From positions 434,001 through 498,000 of the forward strand of contig NZ_LR890047.1 in the NCBI RefSeq assembly GCF_904848675.1: DNA of 64,000 nt. The letters are read 5' to 3'. The position numbers were made by a program, and so were the translations under genes. The stretch's first letter is position 1. Every line of letters begins with the position of its first letter. Of this stretch, positions 31,244 through 41,031 are shown piece after piece. The notes beneath the pieces are model-generated. The model had not been told where the DNA came from. It saw nothing but the letters and a program-made list of their open reading frames with translations, and searched no databases. This DNA is from Profftia tarda. GTDB lineage: Bacteria; Pseudomonadota; Gammaproteobacteria; Enterobacterales; Enterobacteriaceae.

Positions 31244-32878
31244 CTATGTTTGATGCTTTTTCTTATCACTCTTGTGTAGGCCACGTTTCTCAAGGCCGTG
31301 GTATATTAGTTGTTGTTGCAAGATAGTAACTAAATTACTGATTATATAGTACAGGACAAGACCTGATGGAAACCACAAGAAGAATAAAGTAAATACTATA
31401 GGCATAAACATCATTATTTTCTGCTGCATAGGATCATTAACTGTTGTTGGTGACATCTTCTGAATAAAAAACATTGTCACACCCATCAGAATTGGCAAAA
31501 TATAGTTTGGATCTTGTGTAGACAAATCTTGTATCCATAGCATGAAAGGAGCCTGGCGCAATTCTACCGAGCTAATCAACATGTAATAGAGTGCTAGAAA
31601 TATTGGCATTTGTATTATTAATGGTAGACAACCGCCAAGTGGGTTAACTTTTTCTGATTTATACAATGCCATCATCTCTTGACTCATACGGTGTTTGTCA
31701 TTACCGATGCGGTCGCGCATAGCTGACAATTTGGGTTGCAATATACGCATTTTAGCTATGGAAGTGTATTGAGCTTTAGTCAATGGGTACATGATCCCAC
31801 GAACAATAAAGGTAATAAGGATAATTGAGAATCCCCAGTTTTTAATAAAGCCATGAATGGATTGTAGCAGTTTAAATAGCGGCTGAGATATGAACCATAG
31901 CCATCCGTAATCTACGGTAAGATCTAAGTGTGATGCCACAGCAGCCATACTACTCTGTATTTCGGGTCCGATCCAAAGAATTGCCTGCAGGTTTTTTTCG
32001 GTGCCAGGCTCAATGACAACTGGGGCAGCGTTAAATCCAATAGTTGATAATTTATTATCTGTATTTGTGGTATAAAAATGATTGGCACCTCTAGTTTGTG
32101 GAATCCATGCAGTAGCAAAGTACTGTTGCAACATAGCAATCCAACCAGATTTAGTAGTGACATTTAATCGCTCTTCATCATCAAAATCATATTTTTGATA
32201 TTTATCGTTAGTTGAAGAGTATGCAGCGCCACGGAAAGTATGTAAGGCAAAGTTGCCGCTGTTATTATCGCGGTGTTTTGGCAAATTAATAGATTGTTGC
32301 AACTGACCAAAGAGAGTTACATGAAGCATCTTTGTGCTATTATTCTGAATTTGATGGTGTACACAAATATCATAATGACCTCGTTTTATAACAAATATTT
32401 TTTTGTATAAAACGTTGTTTTTCGACTTATATGTTAATGGAATGATCAGTTCCTCTTTATCTCTAACTAATTCAAAATGATCTTGATCAGTAGTGTATAG
32501 GGGTCGTTCATCGTTATTTAGATTATCTGGGCCATCCTGAGTATTAAAACCGCTGTTAGCCTGATATATAAAATCTGGAGTGGTCTCTAAGAGCTGAAAT
32601 GGTTTCTCAGAACCTAAGCTAGCTGGGTATAACAATAAACTAGCTTCTTCTATATCACCACCTAATGTATTGATGATTAAAGACAGAACATCAGTCTTAA
32701 CTTTAATAAGTTTACCCTGCCTACTTCTAGACACAACAAACTCATTTGATTTATCTGCTGTAATAATACGCTCTGCCTGACTTGTAGGATTCTGATTGTT
32801 ATCTGCTTGCCATGTTTGCCAAATAATAAAAGACACGAATAGCATAGCTATGAGGAGTAGGTCGCGTTGCGAATCCAT
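31244..32878 (-). CDS. yidC: Membrane protein insertase YidC
   Basis: YidC inserts and folds inner-membrane proteins, alone or with SecYEG. Length 544 against 548. The N-terminal anchor helix (M-D-S-Q-R-D-L-L-L-I-A-M-L-F) is followed by a large periplasmic domain (about 60-340) and the five-helix insertase core. The essential groove arginine is kept in I-V-R-G-I-M-Y-P-L-T-K-A-Q-Y, and the core signatures Q-M-P-I-F-L-A-L-Y-Y-M-L and S-P-T-T-V-N-D-P-M-Q-Q-K-I-M follow. The linker after the anchor is shorter than in E. coli. Starts two bases after the yidD stop. Confidence 0.98.
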   Translation of the reverse strand: MDSQRDLLLIAMLFVSFIIWQTWQADNNQNPTSQAERIITADKSNEFVVSRSRQGKLIKVKTDVLSLIINTLGGDIEEASLLLYPASLGSEKPFQLLETTPDFIYQANSGFNTQDGPDNLNNDERPLYTTDQDHFELVRDKEELIIPLTYKSKNNVLYKKIFVIKRGHYDICVHHQIQNNSTKMLHVTLFGQLQQSINLPKHRDNNSGNFALHTFRGAAYSSTNDKYQKYDFDDEERLNVTTKSGWIAMLQQYFATAWIPQTRGANHFYTTNTDNKLSTIGFNAAPVVIEPGTEKNLQAILWIGPEIQSSMAAVASHLDLTVDYGWLWFISQPLFKLLQSIHGFIKNWGFSIILITFIVRGIMYPLTKAQYTSIAKMRILQPKLSAMRDRIGNDKHRMSQEMMALYKSEKVNPLGGCLPLIIQMPIFLALYYMLISSVELRQAPFMLWIQDLSTQDPNYILPILMGVTMFFIQKMSPTTVNDPMQQKIMMFMPIVFTLFFLWFPSGLVLYYIISNLVTILQQQLIYHGLEKRGLHKSDKKKHQT

Positions 32879-32880
32879 CT

Positions 32881-33138
32881 TTAATGTTCTCTGTTATCTT
32901 CTAGTTTTGGCGGTACGGGATCATAACCACCTAGGTTTAAAGGGTGGCATTTTGATAAGCGTTGCAGTGTCAGAAACGTTCCTTTGATCACTCCAAATAA
33001 TCTCAATGCTTGAATGCTATACTCTGAGCATGTTGGTCTAAAACGACAATTTTTTCCTAGTACTGGACTAATAAAAATCTGATACATGCGTATTACCCTA
33101 ATTAGGATACGCGAGCTTGCCGACAATGACGGAGCCAT
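32881..33138 (-). CDS. yidD: Membrane protein insertion efficiency factor YidD
   Basis: YidD is a small membrane-associated protein that aids insertion of inner-membrane proteins by YidC/Sec. 85 residues, exactly as in E. coli. The family core is clear: Y-Q-x-x-I-S-P-x-L-G, C-R-F-x-P-T-C-S-E-Y, A-L-R-L-F-G-V-I-K-G and K-C-H-P, ending G-G-Y-D-P-V-P-P and N-R-E-H (D-T-R-E-H in E. coli). It overlaps the end of rnpA by 37 bases in another frame, the usual arrangement. Confidence 0.97.
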   Translation of the reverse strand: MAPSLSASSRILIRVIRMYQIFISPVLGKNCRFRPTCSEYSIQALRLFGVIKGTFLTLQRLSKCHPLNLGGYDPVPPKLEDNREH

Positions 33139-33461
33139 AACTTTTCCAAAATATTTATTAGTTCCTGATTATCGAGCGTTTGACCTCCTTTTCTAGCAAT
33201 GACTACAAAATCCATGGCAGGAAGAGAATGTTGGCGTAAACGGAAATGCTCTCGTATTAAACGTTTGATCCGGTTTCGCTCATGGGAACGTTTGACACAT
33301 TTCTTAGAAACTGTCAGCCCAACGCGGGGATACCCAAGGTTATTCATGCGACCAAGTATGATTATTTGAGGACTACTAGCTCGTTGCGGTTCCTGAAAGA
33401 CAAAATTGAATTGATGAGGAGTGAGCAAACGAAACTCCCTAGGAAATGCTAGCGTGATCAC
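33102..33461 (-). CDS. rnpA: Ribonuclease P protein component
   Basis: RnpA (C5) is the protein cofactor of RNase P, which removes tRNA 5' leaders. 119 residues, as in E. coli, beginning at GTG as in E. coli. Key elements: the hydrophobic substrate cleft (L-T-P-H-Q-F-N-F-V-F) and the basic signature H-E-R-N-R-I-K-R-L-I-R-E. It starts 16 bases after the rpmH stop and its tail overlaps yidD. The RNase P RNA gene (rnpB) is not in this window. Confidence 0.98.
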   Translation of the reverse strand: MITLAFPREFRLLTPHQFNFVFQEPQRASSPQIIILGRMNNLGYPRVGLTVSKKCVKRSHERNRIKRLIREHFRLRQHSLPAMDFVVIARKGGQTLDNQELINILEKLWLRHCRQARVS

Positions 33462-33477
33462 AAAGGTATGCTCTTTA

Positions 33478-33618
33478 TTACTTGGAAACAGTCAGACGAA
33501 CACGGCCTTTTGCACGACGGCGGGCTAGAATCTGACGACCATTTTTAGTTGCCATGCGAGCAAGAAAGCCGTGTGAACGGTTACGTTTCAATAATGACGG
33601 TTGGAAAGTTCGTTTCAT
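33478..33618 (-). CDS. rpmH: 50S ribosomal protein L34
   Basis: A 46-residue, highly basic ribosomal protein read from ATG at 33616-33618 to TAA at 33478-33480. It begins M-K-R-T-F-Q-P-S, continues L-K-R-N-R-S-H-G-F and ends R-L-T-V-S-K, differing from E. coli L34 at only a few positions. It leads the rpmH-rnpA-yidD-yidC-mnmE run. In E. coli dnaA is divergent from rpmH; here the upstream side has no dnaA. Confidence 0.98.
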   Translation of the reverse strand: MKRTFQPSLLKRNRSHGFLARMATKNGRQILARRRAKGRVRLTVSK

Positions 33619-34557
33619 GGTTATTGCAATCCAAAAATTTAATAATGCTTAATTAGGCAACGAGTTTCTTGACTCAACGTGAACAGAACAAATGACGTCT
33701 TAATAACATACATCACAAAGATTAAAGATTGTAATAATTGAAAGTTGCTGAGTCAATTATGATTATAAAATAGTTTAATAAATTCTGCTAAAGAAAAAAC
33801 TTAACCATATCTGACCTTGTAATACCTCTAGAGACGGATACTATTTAGTAATTTCTCCGAACACTAAAGTCTTAGTCTATCACTCAATTACTATTGATAC
33901 AGCTTATTTAAGCTAAATTTATTTTTTAGTTAAGATAAAATAAATGCATCTAATGAGAATCTTAGATGATTTTTAGAAATATTCAGCAATAGGATGCTAC
34001 TTATTTAGTATACCTAAAATAATTAGTGATTGGTACATATAAAAAGAAGAAGTCTAATAGACATCATGGTCATCAAATGTAATATGTCTAAATAAAGCAT
34101 ATAAATATGCTTATTAATAACAAATAATATTTCTAATTTTTGTTAGAGACGGAGAAGAACTTTTCTTAATTTAAACTTAGTATTTGCATCGAGATTATAA
34201 AATAGAGTTAAAATTATATTTATCATTGACTGTGATTTTTTAATGAGGACAATCATATGAAGAATTGATATTTTAGGTTTTGACCTGATCCTCAAAAGAT
34301 TGATTAGGTTGAAATAAAATAGTAATTATTAGAGTTAGAAAATTTTTGATAAAATAGATAATTAGGCGAATCATATTATAATATGATGCTCTATAATAAG
34401 ATTATACAGCATTGTTACGATTCATTTAATAAATTTTTTTAAAGGTATCTTTGTATTATAAAATACCTAATAGAAATTAGTATTATCGTCTAATAAAAAA
34501 GATGAATGTTTCTTATAAAACAAACCTTACAATATTTATATAATATACTTGATTATA
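33619..34557. other. Spacer tatD-rpmH, position of the missing dnaA
   Basis: About 940 bases. It must carry the rpmH promoter next to 33619. I looked for dnaA (divergent from rpmH in E. coli), DnaA boxes (TTATCCACA-like) and a ptsG relic downstream of tatD, and could not support any of them. Confidence 0.5.
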
Positions 34558-35343
34558 TCAATCATTGGGTAAATTTAATCCAAAAAGATTACTAAAATTA
34601 TCCGTAGTTTGTTTCGCGAGAACTTCTATTGGCACATCCCTTAGAAGAGAAAGATGTAAGGCAATATCCCGCAGGTAGGCTGGCCTATTCTGTTTTCCAC
34701 GGTGTGGTACAGGAGCTAAATAGGGAGAATCAGTTTCCAGCAGTATGCGATCGGCAGGAACATATCGTGCTACCACTTGCAACTCATCTGCATTCCGGAA
34801 TGTTATAATTCCAGAGAACGAAATATAGCAGCCCATATCTAGCAGTTTGCGAGCGGTTTCCAGGTCTCCAGTAAAACAATGTAGTATCCCACCGCACTCA
34901 TATATCTTCTCTGCAACTAAAATCTCTAAAGTGTCCTTACAAGCATCACGCATATGAATAATCACGGGTTTATCTAGTGCCTTGCCAACGCTGATGTGCC
35001 GGATAAAAGAATCTTTTTGTAAAGTAATATTATCCTTATTGTGGCAGAAATCTAAGCCGGTTTCACCAATAGCAATTACTTCTGGACTACTTGAATACTG
35101 ATGAAGTTCTTCGTAATTATAACTATTGCTTACATTTAGCGGGTGAACACCACAGGAAAATGCTACATTATTGCGTTCACCAATCTGCTGACGCATCTCG
35201 AGATATCCGGGTATTGTGGTCGCAACCGTCATTACAAAACCTACGCTCTGATCTTTTGCATCCTCTAAAATATTATCTATACTTGTTGGAATATTTTTAT
35301 CATTCAACTCATTTAAGTGGCAATGGGAGTCAACTAAATACAT
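34558..35343 (-). CDS. ycfH: TatD-family metal-dependent hydrolase (YcfH type)
   Basis: A TIM-barrel metal-dependent hydrolase of the TatD family; members act as 3'-5' DNases or phosphodiesterases, and the role of the YcfH branch is not settled. Length 261 against 265. Metal ligands are visible in D-S-H-C-H-L (H7, H9), G-E-T-G-L-D, H-M-R-D-A and L-H-C-F-T-G, and the family signature E-T-D-S-P-Y-L-A-P-V-P-H-R-G-K is intact. It follows holB by 21 bases, the E. coli order tmk-holB-ycfH. Confidence 0.95.
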   Translation of the reverse strand: MYLVDSHCHLNELNDKNIPTSIDNILEDAKDQSVGFVMTVATTIPGYLEMRQQIGERNNVAFSCGVHPLNVSNSYNYEELHQYSSSPEVIAIGETGLDFCHNKDNITLQKDSFIRHISVGKALDKPVIIHMRDACKDTLEILVAEKIYECGGILHCFTGDLETARKLLDMGCYISFSGIITFRNADELQVVARYVPADRILLETDSPYLAPVPHRGKQNRPAYLRDIALHLSLLRDVPIEVLAKQTTDNFSNLFGLNLPND

Positions 35344-35364
35344 AATTTATAACCTATAAAATAA

Positions 35365-36369
35365 TTAGCTACGTGGTTCGTTCCCAGATTTATCAGAACA
35401 AGAATCGCTCCATAAACAAAGTTGACGCGTAAGCATGAGTTCACGATTAAGACCAATAGTGGTTAGAAGACGATGTCTACAAAAAATCCATTGTTCTAAC
35501 TGTTGTTGTAGGATCTTATTAGTATGTACAGATGCCAAATGAGAGATCAATTGTTGCTGGTCTAAATTAGCCAGTGTAGTCTTGATACCAAGATTTATCT
35601 TTAGAGCATCTAATAAAAATAGGCATAACCATGTTAGACAATCCCCAAAGTTATCGTGATCCAGGAGCGGTAATAACTGTATCCATTGCTGCTGAGGAAT
35701 TGTTCGTTTTAATCCTAGAGCAAGCTGCATGCGTTGTGTCCACATGTTAGTTGTAAGTACTTTGAATGCAGCAACTGGTGCACCGGCATTTAAACGTAAT
35801 GCAGTACGCATACTAAGCTCATGGCCCGGTCGTTGAGAATTTAACCAATGTAGAGCATACTCTTCTGTAGGAGTAGGTATATGTAGATAAAAACATCGAC
35901 TGCGCAACGTTGCGGGCAAATGAGCCGGCTCACGGGTTCCTAGTAAAAAATAGGTTTGGTCTGGGGGTTCTTCGATAGTTTTTAATAAGGCATTTGTAGC
36001 TGCTTCCGTTAATGTTTCAACTAAGGGCAACAGCACTACTTTTGTCCCTCCTTGATGAGCGTGAAGATAAAGTTTTTCAATAATTTGTCGTATTAGTTCT
36101 ATACCTATACCAGATTTTCCTGTCTCGGGTTGCATATGATACAAGTCTGGGTAGGTGCCTGCTATCATTAATCTGCAGCTATGACATTTACCACAGCTTT
36201 TGTATTCTTGTGTATCTCTGCATATCAACCAACGACTCAGAGCGTAAATCAGAGAATCATCACCGCATCCACCTGATGCATGAAGTAGTATAGCATGATG
36301 CCCTCTTCTATATTGATATTGTCTAACTATCTGTCGATAAGGCGCATTGAGCCATGGATACCATTTCAT
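35365..36369 (-). CDS. holB: DNA polymerase III delta' subunit
   Basis: HolB (delta') is the stator subunit of the clamp loader that loads the beta clamp. 334 residues, the E. coli length. It keeps the N-terminal AAA+ fold with the modified, non-catalytic P-loop region (G-C-G-D-D-S), the zinc module C-G-K-C-H-S-C following an upstream Cys, the conserved N-A-L-L-K-T-I-E-E-P-P and L-R-S-R-C (SRC motif), and a C-terminal collar domain. It overlaps the end of tmk by 47 bases. Another clamp-loader gene, holC (chi), is a relic at the start of the window. Confidence 0.96.
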   Translation of the reverse strand: MKWYPWLNAPYRQIVRQYQYRRGHHAILLHASGGCGDDSLIYALSRWLICRDTQEYKSCGKCHSCRLMIAGTYPDLYHMQPETGKSGIGIELIRQIIEKLYLHAHQGGTKVVLLPLVETLTEAATNALLKTIEEPPDQTYFLLGTREPAHLPATLRSRCFYLHIPTPTEEYALHWLNSQRPGHELSMRTALRLNAGAPVAAFKVLTTNMWTQRMQLALGLKRTIPQQQWIQLLPLLDHDNFGDCLTWLCLFLLDALKINLGIKTTLANLDQQQLISHLASVHTNKILQQQLEQWIFCRHRLLTTIGLNRELMLTRQLCLWSDSCSDKSGNEPRS

Positions 36370-37006
36370 TCGTTTTTTCTTGCCTATCGAACCAAGACTG
36401 AAGAATTAAGTAGATATTATTAGTGACCTGGGGCAGAGTCTGTGTTGCATCAATGGTAATAATGCTTTGGTCTGTTTTAGCTAGTTCTATATAACGCTGA
36501 CGCACACGTTCAAAGAATTTTAAAGACTCTTTTTCTATTCGATCTAATGAACCACGGCTACATGCTCGTTCTAGACCTATTTCTGGTGGTACATCTAAGT
36601 ATAATGTGATTGCAGGCTTGAAATTACCTAAAACTGTATCGCGTAGTGACTGGATTAACTTAGAATCAATACATCTACCGCCGCCCTGATAAGCCTGAGA
36701 AGAAAGATCATGACGATCTCCTAATACCCAATTTCCGCGAGCTAATGCTGGTTTGATAACAATTTCTACCAACTGGACGCGCGCGGCGTACATCATAAGT
36801 AGCTCTGCTTTATCGGTAATTTTTTCGTGTTCTAGGTTCCTTTTTAATAATACACGTAGATTTTCAGCTAATAGCGTCCCACCAGGTTCACGTGTAAAAA
36901 CTGTATCCTTAATACCTCGATGTTTCAGCATTTTAGCTACGTTATCGATTGCTGTCGTTTTACCAGCTCCCTCGAGGCCTTCGATAACTATGAACTTACT
37001 TTTCAT
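36323..37006 (-). CDS. tmk: Thymidylate kinase
   Basis: Tmk phosphorylates dTMP to dTDP in the cytosol. From ATG 37006 (GGAG five bases upstream; start M-K-S-K-F-I-V-I-E-G) it is 227 residues against 213 in E. coli; an upstream ATG at 37048 would add 14 unlike residues and is rejected. P-loop G-L-E-G-A-G-K-T-T, the T-R-E-P-G-G-T motif, D-R-H-D-L-S-S-Q-A-Y-Q-G-G-G-R and the LID region are present. The C-terminal tail is longer than usual and runs 47 bases into holB. The E. coli neighbours mltG and pabC are gone upstream. Confidence 0.96.
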   Translation of the reverse strand: MKSKFIVIEGLEGAGKTTAIDNVAKMLKHRGIKDTVFTREPGGTLLAENLRVLLKRNLEHEKITDKAELLMMYAARVQLVEIVIKPALARGNWVLGDRHDLSSQAYQGGGRCIDSKLIQSLRDTVLGNFKPAITLYLDVPPEIGLERACSRGSLDRIEKESLKFFERVRQRYIELAKTDQSIITIDATQTLPQVTNNIYLILQSWFDRQEKTNEMVSMAQCALSTDS

Positions 37007-38669
37007 GCGCGCTCCGTAGTAGATGCAGATAATTGAAAAGTTCTTCATTATGCTTGCAAAATTTATTTTTCAATAATTTTATATTTATAATATCAAAGAT
37101 AAAAGATAAAAAATATATTTATAGTATGTTTCTAAGATTTGGAAGTATTTAATTTGCTTGTTGTGGAATAGATGGTGAAGGGATTTTGTCATACACAATT
37201 ACTGCTATTAATCATTTTGTAGGTTAAATTATTATCACATGGCTATGATACCATTACCATGATGGGTATCTTTTGGTTTATACTAAAATTTTAGTATACG
37301 GCTGATAAATAATATTTCTTCTTACTTCAGTCAGTTTTACTGCGTTAGTCCGTTTTTTCTCTTTAATTAATTCAATATTTTGCATATGTAATATACTAAT
37401 TATTATTAGATACTTTCTTATCTGAATCATAAACATTTATATTTTAAGCTACGCTATTTTTCAAGCATAAAGGAAAAGAGAATCAATTATTTTGTTATAT
37501 TACGAAATAATACTCATCATAACGATGAGCTCTATTCAGTATTCAGTCTAGTATTATAAAATAGTGCTTAATGCAATTACTGTGATAATATTATAGATAA
37601 AGTTATATTTTTTGATAATTATAACATTAGGATCTAGCTAATTCAAATTCATATAAAAGTGCTAAAGGTATTCCATTAAATATAATCAGCTTTTAATCTA
37701 ATTAAATTGTATTATATGCTGCGCTAAAAATTATTTCGTTGATTAAAATATAAGATTATCTTCTATTTATTGTCTATATTTAGAATATTATATAAATTCG
37801 TTTAGCAATCTCTGTCTTTGCTATAGCTCTTTTTTATATAAAACTTTGGTTGGCTGTTTCCTGTGCTTTAATTTTTTGAAAATTATTGATAATAGAAAAT
37901 ATTATCCCTGTTTCTAGCTCTTGAGATATTAATCTTTTTCGTTATATGGATTAGATCTAGTTTAATTTGTATTAATCTTATAAGCTTAGAATCTAAATTC
38001 TATCTTATGAAGTAATTATAGAAAGACTAGCATTTTCTATAAAATATTAGCATATTATATCGTCGCTGATTCACCTCTTGTCTTTGCTTCCGCTCTAGCA
38101 GAGCCTATTTTTAGTGACATTATCTTTATATAATAATAGCCTAATATAAGATTTCATCGTTTATGCTGTTCTGGAGGATATAATCCTTAATAAAGGATCT
38201 TTTGCAGGGGTTATTATATTGACTTGAAATCCTGGTTTTATAAGACTTGAGTTTTGGTTTTTAAGTAATATAAAAATGTAATTTCCTACTTTATTTTTTT
38301 GTTCTAATTTTACCGCTTGCTTCTGACTAATTACTTATCAATGATTGAACTAGAACAAATAAATATCATCACTTGAAAATAAATTCGCCTCTTCTATCAG
38401 CGCTATGAGCGACAGGTATTAATGTATTATTCATGATTAATATAACACCTATTTACTATATATCGTTATACCCAAAAGGAGCGCAAATCTTTTAGGAAGG
38501 TTAAGGAACCTTCCTAATCTGCTAATTCCTTATTTTGCATTAATATGTATTAGTTAGCATCATGTACAAGAATTTTTAATAGTATGTACTCCAATAGATT
38601 TAGAATATAGGATAAATTACTTGATCCTAGATATTATCCAGAATGAATATTACTTGCAGGAGAGGATTG
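37007..38669. other. Spacer tmk-folE
   Basis: About 1.6 kb between divergent genes. An mltG relic, expected upstream of tmk, was looked for on the minus strand and not found. A less A+T-rich patch at about 38061-38130 may be a gene remnant I cannot name. A perfect 11-bp hairpin lies at 38492-38517, listed separately. Confidence 0.5.
38492..38517. repeat. Perfect 11-bp hairpin upstream of folE
   Basis: Arms TTAGGAAGGTT (38492-38502) and its exact complement (38507-38517), loop AAGG. G+C content is above the surroundings. It lies about 150 bases before the folE start, with no T tract on either side. It could be the hairpin of a lost gene's terminator or a folE leader structure. Confidence 0.6.
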
Positions 38670-39332
38670 ATGTTATCTCTGAGTAAAGAAGCAGCTGAAG
38701 TGCATGAAAGGTTAGAACATTTTGGTTTGGAAAATCCTTTGCGGACGGAATTAGTAGAGCTAAAAATTCGCAAAAACAGTATTAAAGAGCATATTAGAGA
38801 AATAATGCTCTTGCTAAATCTAGATTTATCTAACGATAGTTTAGCAGAAACTCCTCAACGTATCGCTAATATGTATATTGATGAAATTTTCTCTGGTCTT
38901 GATTATGTAAATTTTCCTAAGATTACAGTTATTGAGAACAAGATGAAAATGGATGAGATGGTCACAGTTCGCAATATCACTTTTACTAGTACTTGCGAAC
39001 ACCATTTTATTACTATTAATGGTCAAGCTAATGTGGCATATATTCCTAATAAATGCATAATAGGTCTTTCCAAGATTAATCGTATTGTTCAGTTTTTTGC
39101 TCAGCGTCCACAGGTGCAAGAGCGTTTAACCCAGCAAATTTTAGTTGCATTACAAACTCTGCTCAACAGCAAAAATGTAGCAGTATCAATAGATGCAATT
39201 CATTTTTGTGTTAAAGCTCGCGGAGTTAAAGATGCAGCTAGTTTAACTAATACAATATCGTTAGGTGGGCTATTTAAGTCTAGCCAGACTACTCGTCAGG
39301 AATTTTTGCGTACAGCACATTATCATGAATAA
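38670..39332 (+). CDS. folE: GTP cyclohydrolase I
   Basis: FolE converts GTP to 7,8-dihydroneopterin triphosphate, the first step of folate synthesis. From ATG 38670 (AGGAG seven bases upstream; M-L-S-L-S-K-E-A-A like M-P-S-L-S-K-E-A-A) it is 220 residues against 222; an earlier in-frame ATG at 38643 is rejected. Zinc ligands are in S-T-C-E-H-H-F and H-F-C-V-K-A-R-G. The stretch from G-L-S-K-I-N-R-I-V-Q-F-F to E-R-L-T-Q-Q-I is nearly identical to E. coli. No other folate gene is in the window. Confidence 0.97.
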   Translation: MLSLSKEAAEVHERLEHFGLENPLRTELVELKIRKNSIKEHIREIMLLLNLDLSNDSLAETPQRIANMYIDEIFSGLDYVNFPKITVIENKMKMDEMVTVRNITFTSTCEHHFITINGQANVAYIPNKCIIGLSKINRIVQFFAQRPQVQERLTQQILVALQTLLNSKNVAVSIDAIHFCVKARGVKDAASLTNTISLGGLFKSSQTTRQEFLRTAHYHE

Positions 39333-40655
39333 GCATCATTATATTCTATATGGAATCGCGTATTTTTTGTGCTTTAATACAGAAGAACCTTCTGTTGGTG
39401 GCTAGAATGATTATAAAATAGGTTGTTTAAGTAGACAACTTTTGCATATTTTATGAAGGTTATCACCATAACCAGAGATTATCCTATAGATCTATTTTTT
39501 AACATGTTGTTTATAGCTATAATATTTTGGACGGAATTTTTTCTTGTGAAGTAATCATCTAATCTATATTTCGCAGTTATCATACTTCAATATTTATGGA
39601 TATTTAACTGAAAATAAAAGATATGAATAAAATGAGATTATTCTAATGTTAGAGTCTAAATAATATCTATAAATAATCTATCATGCATAATATTACTACT
39701 GTACCCCAGTACTTTTGCACAGATAAAAGTTGAGCTCTACACAGTTATCATAATTATTGTCGATTTTATTGTGTAATGCATTTAGTATTTATTGAAATGC
39801 GTGGTCCTTATAATGCATTATATTGCGTAATAATCCACCTTCTTTTGTATTTGTTGTTATTTCTAAGAATGATGCTAACATACTCATATGAAATTTTCAG
39901 TCAAGCATTTTCAAGTAATTAGGTAATTAGAACAATATAGCAGAAAACTTGTATTATTTTTTATTTCTTATCTAAATAAAAATCGGAGTTTTAAGTCTTG
40001 ACGATAAGATGATAGTCTAATATTAGTTACTTTTTATAGAGATCATTAGATAAAATAGACCTCTTGAAAGTCTTCAAAATATGCTGATGATATATCAAGA
40101 TAAACTAAATTATCTAAAAGATTCTCACGCTGATATATGGCAGTTAAAATAAAGTAAATTCAGATTTTTAAAATTATTTTGTTAAAAATATCTTAATATA
40201 AAAGATCATCAAATCTTTTATCAATGATTATAATTGATACTTCTTAAAGTGCATGATCTAATTCCTGATATCATATAAGGAATAGTTTCAAGATTAAATT
40301 AAGCGTAATGATTTTATGATAGCCCTATTCTAGTAGCACCCATCTTAGCGTAATAATTTGAATAAAAATCTTGCAATAGTCTTTTGCTCTAGCGCTGCGC
40401 TAATCTAATAAACTGAGAAACTATATTTTTAGTTATCCTAGCTAATTATGCTTTTTGTTAAAGTAGTGATTTTGAATATTAATTTTTATTAGGTACTATA
40501 TTAATATATATATGATAATCGTAATATCATATCTAATGTATTTATTTCTATCAACGACATCTTTTTAGTGAGCAAGAAGATAATATATCTATTGATAGAT
40601 AGAAAAACTGTTGTCAGTATATATACCTATAATTAGAATAAAGTTGCTGTGTTAT

Positions 40656-40690
40656 ACTGAGTATAGATCTCTTTGATATCTATACTCAGT
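40656..40690. repeat. Perfect 13-bp inverted repeat upstream of trpE
   Basis: Arms ACTGAGTATAGAT (40656-40668) and its exact complement (40678-40690) around a 9-base loop, 340 bases before trpE. No T tract follows. Function unknown; a terminator of a deleted upstream gene is the simplest reading. Confidence 0.6.
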
Positions 40691-40967
40691 CATACCTATC
40701 TATATAATTTTCTTATGAAAAATATAAATACATGTATTAAAAAGGATTGCTATAAATCAGTAAATTATTTTTTTGATCAAATTTGTTATTAAATTCTATT
40801 TTTAAAACAACTACTCATAAAAATATAGATCAAGAAATTAATTCAGGTTAAGACAATATTAAGTAATGTCTTAAAAGAGTCTATTTAGTTAATTAATATA
40901 GATATTCTATCTAAACTATATTATAGATATGTGATGTCTGAAATGTAGGAATATTATGATACTATTG

Positions 40968-40982
40968 CTCGCAATCTGCGAG
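40968..40982 (+). promoter_or_regulatory. Small hairpin in the trpE leader
   Basis: CTCGCA, loop ATC, TGCGAG, followed by ATTTTATGG, 49 bases before the trpE start. It is the most G+C-rich stem in the spacer and sits where an attenuator could lie. There is no trpL-like reading frame with Trp codons before it, so regulated attenuation is not supported; a relic is possible. Confidence 0.3.
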
Positions 40983-41031
40983 ATTTTATGGCTAATTTCA
41001 CTAAATATCAATCAGCCCATAAGCGAATATA

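Larger units (their letters stand above)
39333..41031. other. Spacer folE-trpE
   Basis: About 1.7 kb. It holds a short stem-loop 130 bases past folE (arms GGTTAT and complement, 39458-39473), a 13-bp inverted repeat at 40656-40690 and a 6-bp hairpin at 40968-40982 before trpE. I see no Trp-rich leader peptide and no named relic. Confidence 0.5.

Noticed and set aside
33619..34557. Replication origin beside rpmH
   Set aside because: No cluster of DnaA boxes or 13-mer repeats could be supported; A+T richness alone is not evidence here.
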